Assembly: GCA_001938995.1 (NCBI GenBank)
Contig: MKZN01000004.1
Location: 124,001-188,000 of the forward strand
Source: Bacillus pumilus
GTDB lineage: Bacteria > Bacillota > Bacilli > Bacillales > Bacillaceae
Reading direction: 5' to 3'
Length of the DNA stretch: 64,000 nt
Position numbers and translations under genes: made by a program. The stretch's first letter is position 1; each line of letters opens with the position of its first letter. The notes below the pieces were generated by a model. That model did not search any database. It was given only the letters and a program-made list of their open reading frames with translations, and was not told the origin of the DNA. Positions 30,738-40,071 of the stretch are shown here, piece by piece.

Positions 30738-32130
30738 TCGCCTTCACCTCATCTGATAAAGTCACAATATGTACATGCTTCACATTTCGCTCGGCAAATA
30801 GATGAATGAGCGGACGCACTGCCGCTTCAGAGACCTTTCTCTCGAAAAAGACAAACACATCATCATATTCATCTTTTGGGATGTTGTACACATAATGCTG
30901 AATTCGATCATCCTCTGGATTTGTAAATGTAAAACCATTTTGGACAGCGTATCCGTCCTTTTCAACTGGATGGATCGGGCTTCTCGTCGTTGAATGATAG
31001 AGAACCCCTTCTCCCATCTGCGCTGAAATCCTCATCGGCACATACATGAGCTCACCTGTCCCTAAACATAGCGTCTGTTTGCCTTTGCGCTCTTGCTGTA
31101 GCTTCAATCCGGCTTGTTCAACAGCCTCATCTATGACAGACGTATCCTCTTTGTTTAAACCAAATCGACCGGTTTCCTGTATATATGGCGTATGACCCGC
31201 TAGATTCGTTGCATGCGATGATGAATACGGAACGTGTTGAAAGAAAGAATCAAGTGAAAGAAACGAAAGACCTGGCTTATGATCTCGTTCTGCAATTTCA
31301 TACGAATAAGCAGGCTCATCCAACGTTTTCCCTCGGAATGCCATTTGCCCTTTTAATAATGACAACGAAGTGATGTGAATACCGAGCTCCTCTTCAAGCT
31401 GACGCATTGCTTCCTCATGCTCTTCGGTGCGCCAGTCTAAAATGGAGAGAATGGTATAAGAGTTTCTTGGAAACTTTGCATGAAGGTCCCGAATGATGTT
31501 GATATTTGTGCGACCTGTCGTGACTTCATCATCTACTAACAAAATGGGGCGATCTGATTGTAGAAGTTCTTCCTCTGCATAACAAAGCTGATCCGTTGCA
31601 TGGGAGTGCTCCTCTTCAAATACCAGTGTTGCATCAAGATTCAGTAGCTGTTCACGTGTTGTATGAATGTATGACGCTCCTTCTAGTACGTCATACACAC
31701 CGTGACCAAGCGCTGTTGCAGTTTCAGCAAAACCGATCACGATTGGTTGTTCCCCTGTGGTAAGCTTTTCTCTTTTGAGTGCATCATAGGCTTCATTGAT
31801 ACTCGCATGATCATCTATCTTTAAGGCATCTACTAGAAGGTCTTGGTGGTGCGGCGTTTTGCCCGTTCGCTCTTTGGCATAAGCCATTGCCAAAAGCCCT
31901 GATATAAGAAGCGGTTTCACTGGATGAACAGGAATATGTTTGCCGAGGACCTTACTGACAAATAAAAAAGCTCGCTTTTTGTTTACCCTTGCCGCCATCT
32001 CAAACAGATGCTCTTTTTCGAGCTGAAGTGCTCCTTGCCTAAGTTCAAGATCAACCTCCATATGTTCCAAGATGTTCAGCGTATGCTGCTTCTGATTCTG
32101 TAAGTATGTCGATGTAGCTTCTGTTTTCAT
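30730..32130 (-). CDS. Phosphoribosyltransferase with C-terminal TRSP-type domain
   Basis: 466 residues. A type I phosphoribosyltransferase signature, PILLVDDEVTTGRTN, lies near residues 194-208, with the earlier VIGFAETATALGHGVYDVL as a second family mark. The last ~200 residues match the domain called TRSP in ter-associated proteins, with SGxGE-like LGTGELMYVPMRIS. The 5' end overlaps the upstream lyase gene by 80 bp if ATG 32130 (GGGGTG 4 bases away) is right; an ATG 23 codons in is an alternative with a smaller overlap. Confidence 0.82.
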   Translation of the reverse strand: MKTEATSTYLQNQKQHTLNILEHMEVDLELRQGALQLEKEHLFEMAARVNKKRAFLFVSKVLGKHIPVHPVKPLLISGLLAMAYAKERTGKTPHHQDLLVDALKIDDHASINEAYDALKREKLTTGEQPIVIGFAETATALGHGVYDVLEGASYIHTTREQLLNLDATLVFEEEHSHATDQLCYAEEELLQSDRPILLVDDEVTTGRTNINIIRDLHAKFPRNSYTILSILDWRTEEHEEAMRQLEEELGIHITSLSLLKGQMAFRGKTLDEPAYSYEIAERDHKPGLSFLSLDSFFQHVPYSSSHATNLAGHTPYIQETGRFGLNKEDTSVIDEAVEQAGLKLQQERKGKQTLCLGTGELMYVPMRISAQMGEGVLYHSTTRSPIHPVEKDGYAVQNGFTFTNPEDDRIQHYVYNIPKDEYDDVFVFFERKVSEAAVRPLIHLFAERNVKHVHIVTLSDEVKANG

Positions 32131-33238
32131 GAAACACCCCGTAAATGTCTGACTTAATTAATATGTGCTCTGCCCATCTATAGTGCGGCTTCGTTTCATT
32201 CATCTTGTTGGAGAAATCACTCTTCATCACACCCACTGTGCCATCAGCATGTTCCATGATGCTTAAAGCATCCATGTATTCTTCCTTTGTCACAACATAC
32301 ATGCTCTGGACTGGCTTCAGATGCGTAGGGTGAATGACCGTTTTCCCGTGAATGCCGTTTGCCACATCCAGCCTCGTCTCTTTGAGCAAGCCTTGTAAAC
32401 AATCGAACTCAGGTGAATACGACTCACCGCCTTTAGGTAGGGCACGAATGAATGGCCTCTGTTCCTTTCGTGCTGGTTCAAAATATTCCCACACAGCACC
32501 GGATACCACAAAGGAACGACCGAAATAATTCATGATGTCTGTGATCAAATCGGCAATAAGCCTGATCTCATAGATGGTCGTTTCGCGATCACGGCGAATG
32601 CCGTACAACCCACAAAGGTCTGTTGCCCCAATGCGAATATTCAAAATATGCTCCTGATCCTTCAGCATGATCTGCTTTAACTCAGACAGCACAGAAAATC
32701 TCGTCTCTTTTTCTATTAAATCTGGCGTTTCAAGAATGGGCATCCCATAAAGTCTCGTATTCGCTTGAACCGCAGCCCTTTTCAGACTATCTAAATAGTC
32801 CTTTGCATTGTGAACAGAACACTTCGGGAACACAAATCCCGTCAACACACGCAGGGATGAACCGAGCAAGTCTGTCATTTTCAGCAGCTGCTTCGGCGAC
32901 CGAACCCGAATAAATAAAAGCGGCAGATGTTCGGCCATCTCAGGTGATTGAGTCATTTTTTCCATGAGATTGGTCAATTGTGTGACTAAATTTTGTTCCG
33001 CCATTTCTACTTCTTGATCGCCGATCGCATCTTCCAAACAAAACACAACAGAGCAAAGCGCTTCATATTTCTGCGAAAGCAACATATCTGCTACATCCTG
33101 CCTCGTCGCAGGCATGTACAACGTAGCACCTAGTGCATGCGCAAGTACGTGTCTTGGCGTCATTGAATGGATCGCTGCTGGCCGCTTCAAAAAAATATCG
33201 TGCTGCCTCGTCTCTGATAAAAATTGAAAATATCGCAT
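32051..33238 (-). CDS. HpcH/HpaI aldolase / citrate lyase-like C-C bond lyase
   Basis: 395 residues. TIM-barrel lyase related to CitE; the ter-associated subfamily is called C-C_Bond_Lyase. FCLEDAIGDQEVEMAE holds the metal-binding acidic residues, FIRVRSPKQL the arginine, and HILNIRIGATDLCGLYGIRR and IHGKTVIHPTHL further family marks. Start ATG 33238 follows GGGAGG. First gene of the four-gene insert; a terminator just upstream separates it from yceF, so it may have its own promoter. Confidence 0.83.
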   Translation of the reverse strand: MRYFQFLSETRQHDIFLKRPAAIHSMTPRHVLAHALGATLYMPATRQDVADMLLSQKYEALCSVVFCLEDAIGDQEVEMAEQNLVTQLTNLMEKMTQSPEMAEHLPLLFIRVRSPKQLLKMTDLLGSSLRVLTGFVFPKCSVHNAKDYLDSLKRAAVQANTRLYGMPILETPDLIEKETRFSVLSELKQIMLKDQEHILNIRIGATDLCGLYGIRRDRETTIYEIRLIADLITDIMNYFGRSFVVSGAVWEYFEPARKEQRPFIRALPKGGESYSPEFDCLQGLLKETRLDVANGIHGKTVIHPTHLKPVQSMYVVTKEEYMDALSIMEHADGTVGVMKSDFSNKMNETKPHYRWAEHILIKSDIYGVFHENRSYIDILTESEAAYAEHLGTYGG

Positions 33239-33292
33239 GCAGTGCCTCCCTTCTGTTGTTCAGAGAAAATGGATCCAATGACTGATTGATTC

Positions 33293-33331
33293 AAAAAAGG
33301 ATGGAGCCGATGTTCAACTCCATTCCTTTTT
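33293..33331 (-). terminator. Terminator between yceF and the lyase gene
   Basis: AAAAAGGAATGGAG / CTCCATCCTTTTT arms with a run of T on the minus strand. It divides the TerD/TerC genes from the inserted module. Confidence 0.85.
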
Positions 33332-33338
33332 GATCGTA

Positions 33339-34118
33339 CTATTCTTCTTTTGAAGCTGCTGCTTCGTTTGTCACATCTTGAAGTTTCTTTTGATTGATTT
33401 TATGAACAATAAACGTTCCGACAAATGCTAGAATGATAATCGCAAAGAATAAGAGATGCGGAACTTCAATATGAATGACACTCAATCCCATTTTCAATGC
33501 GATGATCCCTATAAGAACAAATGCTGTCGTTTCAAGCTCTGGTATACGGTCAATCAGTTTAAGGAATACCTGTGCCACTGTACGCATCATCAAAATACCA
33601 AGCATTCCGCCTAAAAGGAGAACCCATACTTGTTCAGATACAGCGAATGCGGCAAGAATACTGTCAACCGAGAAAGCAAGGTCCATAATTTCAACAGAAA
33701 TCACGGTAGCCCAGAAGACACCAAAGACACGAATCATCCAACTGTCTTTTTTCAATTCTTTCGCTTCGTCATCTCCATCGCCTAACCAGAAATGCTTGAT
33801 GACAAGCCATGCTAAGTAAGCGGCACCTAACAGCTTGATCCACCAGAATTTGATGAGAAGCATTCCTACGCCAATGAAGATAAAACGGAAGAAATAAGCG
33901 CCAATTAATCCGTAGGTTAATGCTCTTTTACGCTGTTTTTCTGGTAAATGCTTGACCATAACAGCTAGTACCAGTGCATTATCAGCTGACAGCAATCCTT
34001 CAAGTACGATAAGTGTTCCAATAAGTCCCCAAGAGACAGGGTCTGTTAATACCTCTGCCCACATATGCCAATCAAAGAAAGAGGCATATGTATCCAACAT
34101 ATGATTCAAAATTTCCAA
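33339..34118 (-). CDS. yceF: TerC-family integral membrane protein YceF
   Basis: 259 residues with seven or so predicted spans. TerC hallmarks are EGLLSADNALVLAVMV near residue 40 and the matching MDLAFSVDSILAAFAVS near residue 165, two acidic repeats in membrane helices. TerC proteins have been tied to metal (manganese) efflux and to tellurite stress. TTG start at 34118 behind AGGAGG. It follows the three TerD genes in the same order as B. subtilis. Confidence 0.93.
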   Translation of the reverse strand: MEILNHMLDTYASFFDWHMWAEVLTDPVSWGLIGTLIVLEGLLSADNALVLAVMVKHLPEKQRKRALTYGLIGAYFFRFIFIGVGMLLIKFWWIKLLGAAYLAWLVIKHFWLGDGDDEAKELKKDSWMIRVFGVFWATVISVEIMDLAFSVDSILAAFAVSEQVWVLLLGGMLGILMMRTVAQVFLKLIDRIPELETTAFVLIGIIALKMGLSVIHIEVPHLLFFAIIILAFVGTFIVHKINQKKLQDVTNEAAASKEE

Positions 34119-34149
34119 ATGGTTTTCCTCCTATAAAGTGTAGAAGCAT

Positions 34150-34169
34150 CAGCAGGCTTTCGCCTGCTG
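34150..34169. repeat. Strong hairpin between yceE and yceF
   Basis: Perfect 8-bp stem CAGCAGGC / GCCTGCTG with a 4-base loop. It has no T run on the minus strand, so it is more likely a processing or stability element than a terminator. Confidence 0.6.
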
Positions 34170-34243
34170 TCATTTTTCATCGCTGTTTCTTTCTCACTTT
34201 GGAAAAGACCTCATATGAGTCATTGGCAGCGCGTTTCTCTTGT

Positions 34244-34822
34244 TTATACTTCTAACCCATAATTTTGACAAAGAGCTGCAAGTCCGCCAGAGAATCCGCT
34301 TCCGATCGCACTAAACTTCCAATCGCTTCCGTGGCGATACAATTCACACACCACCACTGCTGTTTCAATCGAGAAGTCCTCTCCTAAATCGAATCGAATC
34401 AATTCTTCCCCGCCCTCTTCATTTACAACACGAACAAACGCATTAGAGACTTGTCCAAAATTTTGGCTGCGCGTCTCTGCATCATGAATCGTCACTGTAA
34501 TTCCGATACGATCAATGTTAGCAGGAATTTTCGAGAAATCAACGAGAATTTGCTCGTCATCCCCATCTCCTTCACCCGTCCGGTTATCACCTGTATGGGT
34601 GACACTACCGCTCGGATGCTGAAGGTTATTATAGAAAACAAAGTCTGTATCTTGATGACAGCGATTATTGGCATCCACTAAGAATGCTGAAGCGTCCAAG
34701 TCAAATTCGGCTCCGCCTGAATATTTATTCGTATCCCAACCAAGTCCGATCATCACTTTTGTCAATCCTGGGTTCGTTTTCGTTAAATCGACACGTTGTC
34801 CTTTTGAAAGCTGAATCGCCAT
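34244..34822 (-). CDS. yceE: TerD-family stress protein YceE
   Basis: 192 residues. TerD domain with calcium-binding acidic signatures: [27 protein letters not shown], and the closing [12 protein letters not shown]. TerD proteins bind calcium and are made under envelope and oxidative stress. Third of three tandem TerD genes; about 60 percent alike to its neighbours by eye. Confidence 0.94.
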   Translation of the reverse strand: MAIQLSKGQRVDLTKTNPGLTKVMIGLGWDTNKYSGGAEFDLDASAFLVDANNRCHQDTDFVFYNNLQHPSGSVTHTGDNRTGEGDGDDEQILVDFSKIPANIDRIGITVTIHDAETRSQNFGQVSNAFVRVVNEEGGEELIRFDLGEDFSIETAVVVCELYRHGSDWKFSAIGSGFSGGLAALCQNYGLEV

Positions 34823-34869
34823 ATCCGTTTCTCTCCTGTCTATGAAAGTATGAAAATCAAAATCAATCG

Positions 34870-35451
34870 TTATCCGATATCTAAACCGAAATCAGTGGCA
34901 ATGCGGGCAAGTCCGCCTTGGTAGCCAGATCCAATCGCGGAGAACTTCCATTCACCACCGTGGCGGTATAATTCCCCTGCAATAATAGCCGTTTCTATTG
35001 AAAAGTCCTCTGCCAAATCATAACGAATGAGTTCTTCATTCGAAGTTCCGTTTAGGATACGAACATATGCGTTTGACACTTGTCCGAAGTTTTGACTTCG
35101 TGCTTCTGCATCATGAATCGTAATGACAAATGAAATCTTATCAATACTTGCTGGTACAGCAGAAAGATCTACATTGACCTGCTCGTCATCTCCGTCTCCA
35201 GCGCCCGTAAGATTATCACCTGTATGTACAACACTGCCGCCTCCGCCAGTCGTCTGATTATAAAAGATAAAGTCTGATGGAGAACTTGCTTTCCCTGCAG
35301 CGTCTAATAGGAAGACACTAGCATCTAGATCAAAGTCATGACCACCGTCATACTTATTCACGTCCCAGCCAAGACCTACAACTACTTTTGTTAAACCTGG
35401 ATTCGTTTTCGTTAAATCAATTTTTTGACCTTTCGCTAAAGAAATTCCCAC
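34870..35451 (-). CDS. yceD: TerD-family stress protein YceD
   Basis: 193 residues. The same TerD layout as Yce[28 protein letters not shown], and [15 protein letters not shown] start at 35451 behind GGGAGAGG. It is known in B. subtilis as a general stress protein (GSP16U) of this exact length. The surrounding operon likely responds to ECF sigma factors. Confidence 0.94.
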   Translation of the reverse strand: MGISLAKGQKIDLTKTNPGLTKVVVGLGWDVNKYDGGHDFDLDASVFLLDAAGKASSPSDFIFYNQTTGGGGSVVHTGDNLTGAGDGDDEQVNVDLSAVPASIDKISFVITIHDAEARSQNFGQVSNAYVRILNGTSNEELIRYDLAEDFSIETAIIAGELYRHGGEWKFSAIGSGYQGGLARIATDFGLDIG

Positions 35452-35471
35452 AGGAACCTCTCCCTTCTGTT

Positions 35472-36071
35472 TTAAATGTAGTTTCTCGTAATATCGACTA
35501 GCTTCGCATCATTTGTTCCATTTCCTATAGCAACAAACTTCCATTCATTCTCGTGACGATAAATTTCCCCAACGATTAATGACGTCTTACCTGCGTACTC
35601 ATCTTTTAAATTATATTTCACTAATTCTTGATTGTTTGAGCGATCTACGATGCGGATATACGCATTTTGAATCAAGCCAAAGTGTTGGTTTCTTTTCAGC
35701 GCATCATAAATGTTCACGACAAACACCAACTTATTCACATTGCCTGGCACCTTGTTTAAGTTGACGAGAACTTGTTCATCATCTCCGTCACCTTCACCTG
35801 TCAAGTTGTCCCCTGTATGCTCTACACTGCCGCACCTGCTTTTCAGATTGCCAAAATAAATCAAATCTTTATTTTCAGTAAAACGGTCGTTTTTCAGCAT
35901 CAGCACTGAAGCGTCACAATCTATATCAGTGCCTCCACCACCAAACAGTTTCCCTAAAAAACCGCCGCCTTGTGATACAGGATCCCAGCCAAGACCAACA
36001 AGAATATTCGAGAGCCCTGCTTTCCCTTTTGTTAAATCAATGCGTTGACCTTTTTCTAATGAAATCGCCAA
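35472..36071 (-). CDS. yceC: TerD-family stress protein YceC
   Basis: 199 residues from TTG 36071, behind GAGGAG with 8-base spacing; a GTG at 36080 is the alternative and would be too near that site. Differs from YceD/YceE by a glycine-rich insert ([16 protein letters not shown]) between the first strand and the acidic motif, and by CDASVLMLK in place of LDAS. First gene of the ter operon, 137 bp from an ECF-type promoter. Confidence 0.93.
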   Translation of the reverse strand: MAISLEKGQRIDLTKGKAGLSNILVGLGWDPVSQGGGFLGKLFGGGGTDIDCDASVLMLKNDRFTENKDLIYFGNLKSRCGSVEHTGDNLTGEGDGDDEQVLVNLNKVPGNVNKLVFVVNIYDALKRNQHFGLIQNAYIRIVDRSNNQELVKYNLKDEYAGKTSLIVGEIYRHENEWKFVAIGNGTNDAKLVDITRNYI

Positions 36072-36207
36072 ATCAATCACTCCTCTAGCATAATAAAAAT
36101 CTAGTTATTAACCGATGGACCCTAATAAAATAATCATACATGAAAATTCGACAAAATTCATGAATTGATCTTGCGGGCCTCTACTCTTTTTTCTATTTAC
36201 TAGTATA

Positions 36208-36234
36208 TACGATCTATGTTGATTTGAGGTTTCA
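36208..36234 (-). promoter_or_regulatory. ECF sigma-type promoter for yceC
   Basis: On the minus strand TGAAAC (plus 36229-36234) and CGTA (plus 36208-36211) are 17 bases apart, the SigW/SigM/SigX consensus in Bacillus. In B. subtilis the yceC operon is under several ECF sigma factors. Confidence 0.8.
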
Positions 36235-36294
36235 ACAACATAAATTTTTTAAAGAAAAGATCAACCTTCCAAAAGGTTCATGTCGTAAGAGAAG

Positions 36295-36310
36295 TGTTTC
36301 ATGTGAAACA
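36295..36310. other. parS-like Spo0J (ParB) binding site
   Basis: TGTTTCATGTGAAACA differs at one base from the parS consensus TGTTTCACGTGAAACA. The 7-bp arms are perfect. It is intergenic, as several chromosomal parS sites are. Confidence 0.6.
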
Positions 36311-36479
36311 TTGTCGAACGATTGCGACAGACAGCCTTTTCTGATGACCAAGTTTCGTCACGACTTCATATGTTGGGATAGAAATAAGATGAAGACGAAT
36401 CCCTTTTGTTTCCTTCCATTCGGGTATTTCTTTATACTTGTGGATATAGAACAATCAACGTGTTGATGAAAGGATGTTG

Positions 36480-37475
36480 ATGATGCCATCACTTCATATA
36501 CTAGATCAAGTCGCCATTCCTAAAGGGCAAACGGCACAAGAAACATTGATCCATACGACTCGGTTAGCTCAGCTTGCTGAATCACTTGGCTACGAGCGCT
36601 ATTGGTTCGCAGAACACCACAGCACAAAAGGGCTTGCCAGTACAGCACCTGAAATATTAATGGCTCATATTGCCGCTCACACATCCACCTTACGTACTGG
36701 ATCTGGCGGGATTTTACTTCCACAGTACAGTCCTTTGAAGGTAGCAGAGGTAGCACGTCAGCTTGAAGCTCTCTACCCTGGGCGTATTGAAATCGGTGTC
36801 GGTAAATCTCCCGGCGGGATTGAGAAAACTAGGCTCGCACTGACGGACGGTGTCAATAAAGATCTGTCTCAATTTGACCGCCAGCTCAAGGATCTCCTTT
36901 ATTACTTATCCGATCGCCTACCTTCCGATCACCCTCATGCAGGAGTGAAGGCGGCGCCGCTCACAAGCCACCAGCCACCGGTTTGGCTTCTTGGACTAGG
37001 AGAAAACAGTGCGAAGCAGGCGGCAGCGCTTGGGATTCACTATATATTTGGTCATTTCATTCACCCAGGTCGCGGCAGACAAGCATTTGAGACGTATCGC
37101 TCACACTTTTCACCATCCTCTTTTTCGCTTCAACCACAGTCCATGTTTGCTGTCTTTGTGATATGCGGTGAAACGGATGAGGATGCCGATCGAATCGCCA
37201 GCAGTACCGACTTATGGCTCCTACGTGTTGAAAAAGGACTCGATAGCCGCGTCCCTTCTATAGAAGAGGCGACGCAATACCACTATACTGCGCAGGAAAA
37301 GGAAAAGGTTGCACAAAACCGCCAGCGGATGATCGTTGGTTCGAAGCAAACGGTGAAAGAGCAATTGAACACCTTAATGGACCGATATGAAACAGAAGAC
37401 ATCATGATATTGAACAACACATTTGACCCGCATGAAAAACAGCGCTCTTTCGAACGAATAGCGAGCCTATTTTGA
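36480..37475 (+). CDS. yceB: Luciferase-like flavin monooxygenase YceB
   Basis: 331 residues of the bacterial luciferase superfamily, class flavin-dependent oxidoreductase MsnO8-like. GYERYWFAEHHS near residue 38 and RTGSGGILLPQYSPLKVAE are characteristic, as is GRIEIGVGKSPGG. Substrate unknown. The ATG at 36480 (or 36483) fits AAAGGA; ATG 36474 lies inside it. The B. subtilis counterpart is next to yceC, as here, and divergent from it. Confidence 0.88.
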   Translation: MMPSLHILDQVAIPKGQTAQETLIHTTRLAQLAESLGYERYWFAEHHSTKGLASTAPEILMAHIAAHTSTLRTGSGGILLPQYSPLKVAEVARQLEALYPGRIEIGVGKSPGGIEKTRLALTDGVNKDLSQFDRQLKDLLYYLSDRLPSDHPHAGVKAAPLTSHQPPVWLLGLGENSAKQAAALGIHYIFGHFIHPGRGRQAFETYRSHFSPSSFSLQPQSMFAVFVICGETDEDADRIASSTDLWLLRVEKGLDSRVPSIEEATQYHYTAQEKEKVAQNRQRMIVGSKQTVKEQLNTLMDRYETEDIMILNNTFDPHEKQRSFERIASLF

Positions 37476-37501
37476 AGCCTTATACCATGGCTTCTTTTTT
37501 T
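37474..37501 (+). terminator. Terminator downstream of yceB
   Basis: GAAGCC-9-GGCTTC stem followed by seven T, starting at the yceB stop codon. Confidence 0.82.
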
Positions 37502-37685
37502 ACGCCGTCATCAGAAATGGGAAATATAACATGGAGATGACAACACACACTCGCCTGTCATCTGAATGCAAATGTCGTCTTCTAATCGTTAGTGAACTGT
37601 AAACGCATGAAAGGTATCCCTTTTATATAGTAGAGATACTGATAAATGAACGTTCACGATACGAAGAAGATGGAGATGATAGTTG

Positions 37686-38723
37686 ATGAAGAAAAGACTC
37701 GAATGGGTAGACGCGGCTAAAGGCATTGGGATTGTGCTAGTGGTCATGGCACATGTGCCCATTCCCGATTCGTTGAAGCAATTCATTTACTCTTTTCACA
37801 TGCCACTTTTCTTTTTACTGTCAGGCTTGATGTTTCGATCATCCTCAATCTCTGCTGTTTCTTTCATTCAGAAAAAAGCCAAAAGCTTACTCTTTCCCTA
37901 CCTCTATTTTTCCATGATCACGTATGTTTTCTGGTTTTCCGTGACACGCTTTTTCGCATTCAAAGGACAAACAGACATTGATCCGTTCGTGCCTTTTACA
38001 GGGATCTTCATATCAAATGCAGATGAAGCAAGACTCACGCATAACCCCGCGATTTGGTTTTTAACCACGCTCTTTTTAGTCGATATGCTGTTTTTCTTGA
38101 TGCATCGTCTAACAAAGGGGAGACGAGCTGGATTGATCCTACTGACTACTTTTTGCGGAGCAGCTGGATATGCGACTACCTTCTTAGATCAAAGTTTTCC
38201 TTGGAATGCCAATGTAGCTTTGACAGCTGTCGTGTTTTATTCAATTGGCTTTTTGGCAAAGGGATGGTTTGTGGAATTAAAAACAGATCCCACTCTTCTT
38301 CTGTGTACAGGGCTACTTGCATTGACGGCTTTTGCACAAAGCCATCATTCACGGGTCGACATGCGCGTCAATGATTTTGGGGATATACTCATTTTTTATG
38401 TGTGTGGGCTGCTTGGCTCAGCCGCTATCATGTATTTAAGCTTCAAATTCAAATCATCTCCTATTTTGACGTATCTCGGCCGACATTCTATTGTCATCCT
38501 CGTCTTGCAGTTTGCCGGCATCGATATCATGAAAGCAATTGTTTATTACGGACTTGGTATCCATATTTCTGATACAACCAATCTTTCATGGACACTCTTT
38601 TATACGATTGGCACTTTGCTGCTTATGGTTCCTTGCATCGCCTTTTTAAACAAATATCCCATGTTGCTTGGTCAATTCATCAACTCATCACATCGATACG
38701 AACAAAAAACATCCGCCAGTTAA
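37686..38723 (+). CDS. Membrane acyltransferase, fucose 4-O-acetylase-like
   Basis: 345 residues with about ten predicted spans, acyltransferase family 3. The opening WVDAAKGIGIVLVVMAHVPIP carries the catalytic histidine, and YSFHMPLFFLLSGLMF follows. It resembles the COG3594 group, which O-acetylates sugars in capsules, wall polymers or glycolipids. The acceptor here is unknown; no glycan cluster is adjacent. The start is ATG 37686, 10 bases from GGAG; the frame also has a TTG at 37683. Confidence 0.82.
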   Translation: MKKRLEWVDAAKGIGIVLVVMAHVPIPDSLKQFIYSFHMPLFFLLSGLMFRSSSISAVSFIQKKAKSLLFPYLYFSMITYVFWFSVTRFFAFKGQTDIDPFVPFTGIFISNADEARLTHNPAIWFLTTLFLVDMLFFLMHRLTKGRRAGLILLTTFCGAAGYATTFLDQSFPWNANVALTAVVFYSIGFLAKGWFVELKTDPTLLLCTGLLALTAFAQSHHSRVDMRVNDFGDILIFYVCGLLGSAAIMYLSFKFKSSPILTYLGRHSIVILVLQFAGIDIMKAIVYYGLGIHISDTTNLSWTLFYTIGTLLLMVPCIAFLNKYPMLLGQFINSSHRYEQKTSAS

Positions 38724-38741
38724 TTTAGCGGATGTTTTTTC
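38708..38741. terminator. Bidirectional terminator
   Basis: CATCCGC / GCGGATG arms with A and T flanks, between convergent genes. Confidence 0.8.
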
Positions 38742-38747
38742 TTAATC

Positions 38748-39527
38748 TTATTCATTGATTTGAGAAGGATATAGCGTCATTCCGCCATCAACAAATATAG
38801 TCGTGCCAGTGATATAAGCAGCTTCGTTTGATACGAGGAAAGCGGCAGCGGACCCGATCTCTTTCGGATCGCCAAAGGCTCTCATCGGAATCTTCTCAAG
38901 TTGTTTTTGTTTTTTCTGTTCATCCTGTAAATCATCATTCGAATCGGTACTCATTGTGCCCGGTGCAATCGCATTGACCCGAATACCTGCATCCGCATAA
39001 TCAAGCGCAAGTGTCTTGGTCAGCATATTCATTCCGCCTTTTGAGGTTGAATAATGGACATTCAGCGGACGGGGGATTTCCTGATGAACGCTAGATATAT
39101 TGAGAATCGATCCTTTGACGTCATGCTCTATCATATAGGCGATCGCTGCCTTTGCGCCTAAAAATGCTCCTGTGATATTGACATCAATGACCTGTTGCCA
39201 TTGCGCCAGTGTCATCTCATGTGGCATCGCTTCCTCGCCGTTAAAACCTGAATTATTCACGAACACATCCACTGCATCGAAATGTTCCAATGCCGCATCC
39301 ATGAGTGCTTGAATCCCTTCCTCTTTGGAGACGTCTGCCTGTACTTTCACAGCTTGTCCTCCATGCTGCTGGATCGCTTGCACCGTCTTTTCAGCACCCT
39401 CTTCATCCCCTTTATAGTTGACAACCACATTCATTTGTTCCTGTCCAAACCGCATGGCTACAGCTTGTCCAATTCCTTTCGAAGAACCTGTGACAATGGC
39501 TGTTTTCCCTTTCAAATCCTGATACAT
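38748..39527 (-). CDS. ycdF: Short-chain dehydrogenase, glucose 1-dehydrogenase-like (YcdF)
   Basis: 259 residues. TGSSKGIG binds the cofactor near residue 15, NNSGF closes the active-site sheet, and the catalytic Ser-Tyr-Lys triad lies around ISSVHQ and YSTSKGG. The opening MYQDLKGK and the ending YITGTTIFVDGGMT are those of spore glucose dehydrogenase and YcdF. The ATG at 39527 is 8 bases from GGAGG; the longer frame from 39542 is not supported. It may oxidise glucose or a related sugar; not tested. Confidence 0.85.
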   Translation of the reverse strand: MYQDLKGKTAIVTGSSKGIGQAVAMRFGQEQMNVVVNYKGDEEGAEKTVQAIQQHGGQAVKVQADVSKEEGIQALMDAALEHFDAVDVFVNNSGFNGEEAMPHEMTLAQWQQVIDVNITGAFLGAKAAIAYMIEHDVKGSILNISSVHQEIPRPLNVHYSTSKGGMNMLTKTLALDYADAGIRVNAIAPGTMSTDSNDDLQDEQKKQKQLEKIPMRAFGDPKEIGSAAAFLVSNEAAYITGTTIFVDGGMTLYPSQINE

Positions 39528-39595
39528 CTTCATTTCCTCCAATCACGTGCTTCTTTAGCTGATACACAATGATTACCCACTTTTAAAAACAGAAA

Positions 39596-39631
39596 AACAC
39601 AATCCCCTGCTTCTCGCGGTGAGGATTGTGC
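39596..39631 (-). terminator. Terminator downstream of cwlJ
   Basis: CACAATCC / GGATTGTG stem, with a T run (GTGTTTTTC) on the minus strand. Confidence 0.75.
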
Positions 39632-39642
39632 TAACGATCGAA

Positions 39643-40071
39643 TTAAAAGGTGTTATACACATTTTCACAAGTTTCTGCTGTTGGCTGATAAAAACAATGA
39701 GCCTTATACCTTGCCACAAATGGCTGGTTATACCATGTGGACGGACAATCACCAGGCGGTCTAAAATACCAAAGGCTAAACTTCGCGGGCCAGAATCGTT
39801 CTCCGTTCACGTTTCTCCGTGCGAGTGTCTTTTCACTTTCTCGTGCTCGTTGATAAAAGTATCCATGCGTGACCGCTTCGAACGCATGCTCCTGATAGAT
39901 CATTTGTGGAATCGTACGCAGCCCTTTAAAGTCAGAGCAGTTGGCACGCACACGATTGATGCCTACATTCCCGACAAGCAGCATCCCTTGTTTTCCTTCG
40001 CCCTCCGCTTCCGCTCTCAGCAGTCTGGCTAATAAATTAATATCAGAGCTTGTCGCTCTTACCACTGCCAT
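39643..40071 (-). CDS. cwlJ: Spore cortex-lytic enzyme CwlJ
   Basis: 142 residues, the length of B. subtilis CwlJ, and nearly identical by memory. It belongs to the SleB/CwlJ hydrolase_2 fold with the catalytic glutamate in LLRAEAEGEGKQGMLLVG near residue 21. It degrades muramic-lactam-containing cortex during germination and is activated by calcium-dipicolinate. No signal peptide: it is made in the mother cell and put in the coat. It normally needs GerQ for localisation, which is not in this window. Confidence 0.96.
   Translation of the reverse strand: MAVVRATSSDINLLARLLRAEAEGEGKQGMLLVGNVGINRVRANCSDFKGLRTIPQMIYQEHAFEAVTHGYFYQRARESEKTLARRNVNGERFWPAKFSLWYFRPPGDCPSTWYNQPFVARYKAHCFYQPTAETCENVYNTF

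Larger units (their letters stand above)
36072..36479. other. Control region upstream of the ter island and yceB (about 400 bp)
   Basis: Holds the ECF promoter for yceC (36208-36234) and a parS-like site (36295-36310). The part nearest yceB is AT-rich and has no further gene I can support. Confidence 0.6.
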
